Shown piece by piece: positions 14,029 to 16,040 of a stretch of DNA of 16,040 bases (positions within the stretch are counted from its first letter, which is position 1; every line of letters starts with the position of its first letter). Made by a program: the position numbers and the translations under genes. This stretch comes from Dehalococcoidia bacterium. Its GTDB lineage: Bacteria > Chloroflexota > Dehalococcoidia > GIF9 > AB-539-J10. The notes under the pieces were generated by a model. That model saw only the letters and a program-made list of their open reading frames with translations. It was not told where the DNA came from and searched no databases. The stretch covers positions 1 through 16,040 of the forward strand of contig PWUO01000227.1 in NCBI GenBank assembly GCA_003562555.1, in the 5' to 3' direction.

Positions 14029-15138
14029 TCATGCCACCGAGCGTGCGATGTTCAAGTACAGGTCAGCGGCCGTGACAACCTCGGAGAAGGGCACTGCCTC
14101 GTCCTGGCTGTGTGCGATGTCCAGCCGTCCGGGACCCAGGATGATGGGATCTATTCCCGCCGCCCACAACACGTTGCCGTCCGAGTGACTCCGAAAATGC
14201 TGCGGACTCCATTCAAGTCCTATCCCCTCGTACACCTTTCTCAGCTTCTGCACGAACGCGCGATCGGGCGATATCTCGTAACCCGCGTACGTGTCCTCGA
14301 ACCGCATGTAGAGATCGAGCGACGAGAGTCCCACCGCATCCGGCCCCACTATCTTCTCGAGATCCGCTTTCAGCGAGTCCATTCGCATATCCGGTGGCAG
14401 ATGGAAGTCCAGCCACGCCTCACACAAGTCCGGCACCACGAAGCCGGAGGGCAGTCCCGACAGCTCCCTGATGTTGTACACGAGCCGCGACCCCTCCGAC
14501 GTGGCGAAATCGGTGATCTGCAAGAGCAGGCGCAGCATCGCCTCAATGGCGTTCTGACCCACCTCCGGAACTGCAGAGTGAGCCCTCTTGCCCCTGGCCC
14601 TCAGGAACACCTCAAGGTAGCCATAGTGTCCGAGACACGGAGCGAGAGCAGTGGGTTCGCCCACGACTGCCCAGGGAAAGTGATATTCATCCACCAGCGT
14701 GTGCGCCCCGGCGCTGTCCTCCTCCTCATCGACCACCAGGGCAAGCGCCACCGGCGGCGTACGGCCACCCGAATTACACAGCACCGTGAACGCCTCAACC
14801 ATCGCGGCACAGCCTGACTTCATGTCCACCGTACCAAGTCCATGTACCTCTTCATCAACCATCTCGAAGCCATAATCGTCGAGGTCGTACGCAGCCACAG
14901 TATCGACGTGCCCTACCAGGCAAAGCTCGATCTGGTCTCGCCCTTCGGGAATTGCGATAAGGTTACAGCGCTGTTCATCGACCTCCTGCAGTTGCACGGA
15001 TACGCCGTGAGAACGCAGATGCTCGGCAACGAACGAGATCACCTCCTCTTCCTTGCCGGAGGGACTGTAGATGTTCACCATGTGTTCCAGCAGGCTGCGA
15101 AGCCTCTCGGGGTTCACACCGCTCTCATTGTGTGGCAT
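14029..15138 (-). CDS. M20-family metallopeptidase / deacylase (ArgE/DapE/LysK-like)
   Basis: Zinc amidohydrolase of the M20 family, which removes N-acyl groups or cleaves dipeptides in the cytoplasm. I chose ATG 15138 (369 aa): AGAGGAGG lies nine bases before it, and the conserved domain starts right after. The frame remains open to 15354, but that extension is basic and overlaps the GNAT gene. Metal and catalytic residues are in order: GHVDTV (His77, Asp79), GTVDMKSG (Asp105), DEEED (Glu138 catalytic, Glu139 metal), GEPT (Glu161), and AHSQDE near the C terminus with the last His ligand. GKRAHSAVPEVGQNAI marks the lid/dimerisation domain. The start overlaps the end of the GNAT gene by 14 bp, so the two are translationally coupled. 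The substrate is not decidable; ArgE, DapE and LysK are all possible relatives. Confidence 0.9.
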   Translation of the reverse strand: MPHNESGVNPERLRSLLEHMVNIYSPSGKEEEVISFVAEHLRSHGVSVQLQEVDEQRCNLIAIPEGRDQIELCLVGHVDTVAAYDLDDYGFEMVDEEVHGLGTVDMKSGCAAMVEAFTVLCNSGGRTPPVALALVVDEEEDSAGAHTLVDEYHFPWAVVGEPTALAPCLGHYGYLEVFLRARGKRAHSAVPEVGQNAIEAMLRLLLQITDFATSEGSRLVYNIRELSGLPSGFVVPDLCEAWLDFHLPPDMRMDSLKADLEKIVGPDAVGLSSLDLYMRFEDTYAGYEISPDRAFVQKLRKVYEGIGLEWSPQHFRSHSDGNVLWAAGIDPIILGPGRLDIAHSQDEAVPFSEVVTAADLYLNIARSVA

Positions 15139-15742
15139 CCAATGTGTCCTCCTCTGCGATGACCTCCGGAGACGTTCCCGATGCCGGACGACTGATCCGA
15201 CCCACATTGCGCCTGCGTGCACCGGAACGTGGCCTGCCTTCGGGACCTTCATCCTTGAGTCCCTCGCGACGCAGTGTCTTGGTGAGCCAGATGTGCTTGC
15301 CGGTTGCAGTGAACCCCAGTCGGTTGAAGAAGCCGATGGCCTTTTCATTCTCAACCACCGTGTCCGCGATGATCATCCTCACTCCTTCCTCGCGGAACCT
15401 CTCCTCCAGCCGGCGATATAACCTCAGTCCGAGACGCGCGTGCTGGAAGCCATCCGCCACGCCGATCCACTCAAGATAACCGTAGCGTTTCCAGGCGGTG
15501 CCCTCCTTCTCGACGGTGGTTGCCAGGACGAAGCCCACGACCATGTCCTCCACCTCAGCCACCAGACAGAACTCCGGATCGGAAGTGAACATGCCAGTTA
15601 CTTCGTAAGGATCCCACGTGCGGTACAGGATCGGATATTCCTCGCTGGTGAACAGGCTCTCTCCCAGCCTGTAGACCACACTGAGGTCGTCGATCTCCAT
15701 CTGACGGATCGTAACCTCAATCCGTTTCCCACTGCTTCGCAT
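15125..15742 (-). CDS. GNAT-family N-acetyltransferase
   Basis: Acetyl-CoA-dependent N-acyltransferase of the GNAT fold. I chose ATG 15742 (205 aa) because AGGAGGTGG lies upstream at 15750-15758; the longer frame to 15862 would run through this site. The domain begins VTIRQMEIDDLSVVYRLGE. It continues with the central strands LVAEVEDMVVGFVLATTV and YLEWIGVADGFQHARLGLRLYRRLEERF, the acetyl-CoA-binding turn. That turn is divergent: the usual QxxGxG/A reads QHARLG. It ends NEKAIGFFNRLGFTATGKHIWLTKTL, a classic GNAT ending. A polar, basic tail of ~45 residues follows and is not part of the fold. The gene leads a minus-strand operon with the M20 deacylase, whose start it overlaps. One could acylate and the other deacylate related amines, but this is inference. 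Confidence 0.88.
   Translation of the reverse strand: MRSSGKRIEVTIRQMEIDDLSVVYRLGESLFTSEEYPILYRTWDPYEVTGMFTSDPEFCLVAEVEDMVVGFVLATTVEKEGTAWKRYGYLEWIGVADGFQHARLGLRLYRRLEERFREEGVRMIIADTVVENEKAIGFFNRLGFTATGKHIWLTKTLRREGLKDEGPEGRPRSGARRRNVGRISRPASGTSPEVIAEEDTLDATQ
15148..15155 (-). promoter_or_regulatory. ribosome binding site fixing the M20 start
   Basis: AGAGGAGG on the minus strand lies nine bases before ATG 15138, inside the last codons of the GNAT gene. It supports the shorter M20 protein over the 441-codon open frame. Confidence 0.7.
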
Positions 15743-15749
15743 ACGCGAG

Positions 15750-15758
15750 CCACCTCCT
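15750..15758 (-). promoter_or_regulatory. ribosome binding site fixing the GNAT start
   Basis: AGGAGGTGG on the minus strand is the only strong ribosome site in the long open frame and lies seven bases before ATG 15742. Confidence 0.7.
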
Positions 15759-15886
15759 GGCGAAGATCCGGCTGCATCCACACAGAACACAGTCGCCGGT
15801 TCCTCCCATCTGCGAGTATACAATATGAATCCTGTCACCTCCGAGCCAGCATCAGGATACATTCGACTGCCTCATCACACGTAATC

Positions 15887-15915
15887 TTGACCGGGGTCTC
15901 GGCGCTGGCTATACT
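15887..15915 (+). promoter_or_regulatory. strong sigma-70-like promoter of the universal stress protein gene
   Basis: TTGACC (15887-15892), a 17-bp spacer and TATACT (15910-15915): both hexamers match five of six consensus bases at the ideal distance. This predicts a start near 15922 and a ~90-base leader. It is the best promoter in the window. Confidence 0.65.
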
Positions 15916-16013
15916 CCGCGGCACAAACAACGAATACGCGTAGGTCTAGTGGGACGCAGGCCGAAGCGCCGGAAGACAGTTTACGGCCGGCTCGAGAAGT
16001 GAGGAGGTGACAG

Positions 16014-16040
16014 GTGTACGAGAAGGTTCTATTACCGCTG
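16014..16040 (+). CDS. start of a universal stress protein (UspA family), 3' end outside window
   Basis: Only nine codons are present: GTG followed by codons for YEKVLLPL. MYEKVLLPL is the typical first beta strand of UspA-family proteins, usually followed by DGS. GAGGAGGTGA lies just upstream, and a strong promoter about 100 bases before it. Usp proteins are small ATP-binding or ATP-independent cytoplasmic proteins linked to starvation, oxidative and redox stress. The call rests on very few residues plus the ribosome site and promoter. Confidence 0.6.

Noticed and set aside
14110..14817. 235-codon plus-strand open frame inside the M20 gene
   Set aside because: Antisense to conserved M20 motifs; no support of its own.

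Overview
The window looks like an ordinary chromosomal segment of a GC-rich, metabolically versatile bacterium. GTG starts are frequent, strong AGGAGG-type ribosome sites are common, and genes sit in short same-strand runs. The B12 mutase is split into separate large and small subunits with a MeaB GTPase, and a 7TM-PAS histidine kinase is present. These traits fit Chloroflexota (Dehalococcoidia- or Anaerolineae-like) best, but that is inference. I see no RNA genes, insertion sequences, CRISPR arrays or phage genes.

Region 1 (1-4950) is acyl-CoA metabolism. After the tail of an unknown membrane protein comes an acyl-CoA dehydrogenase on the plus strand. Convergent to it is a minus-strand operon of mutase large subunit, B12-binding subunit and MeaB chaperone. 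The large subunit has Phe87 and Gln205 where methylmalonyl-CoA mutase has Tyr and Arg. That is the isobutyryl-CoA mutase pattern, so 'methylmalonyl-CoA mutase' is probably the wrong name.

Region 2 (5000-6550) is metal homeostasis: a ZIP transporter downstream of a DtxR/MntR-family repressor. The repressor gene has a good sigma-70-like promoter with a perfect 8-4-8 inverted repeat over the expected transcription start, a likely autoregulatory operator. About 730 bp without a convincing gene follow (6550-7280).

Region 3 (7281-9915) holds a small unknown membrane protein. It is divergent from a plus-strand run: an NAD(P)H-quinone-reductase-like flavoprotein, an unknown membrane-anchored protein (DUF6544/DUF6920-like) and a short WrbA-like flavodoxin. 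The two flavodoxin-fold genes suggest quinone or redox stress handling.

Region 4 (10004-13238) has a 7TM-PAS-PAS histidine kinase on the minus strand. Its phosphoacceptor box is intact but its ATP-binding boxes are badly eroded, and no response regulator is nearby. A CPBP-family intramembrane protease gene is divergent from it.

Region 5 (13248-16040) is a minus-strand operon of GNAT acetyltransferase, M20 metallopeptidase and glyoxalase-II-like hydrolase. Divergent from it, a strong promoter drives a universal stress protein gene of which only nine codons lie inside the window.

I did not find a clearly new multi-gene system. The best leads are the substrate identity of the mutase, the degenerate kinase, the mixed metal site of the repressor with its operator, and the unknown protein between the two flavoproteins.
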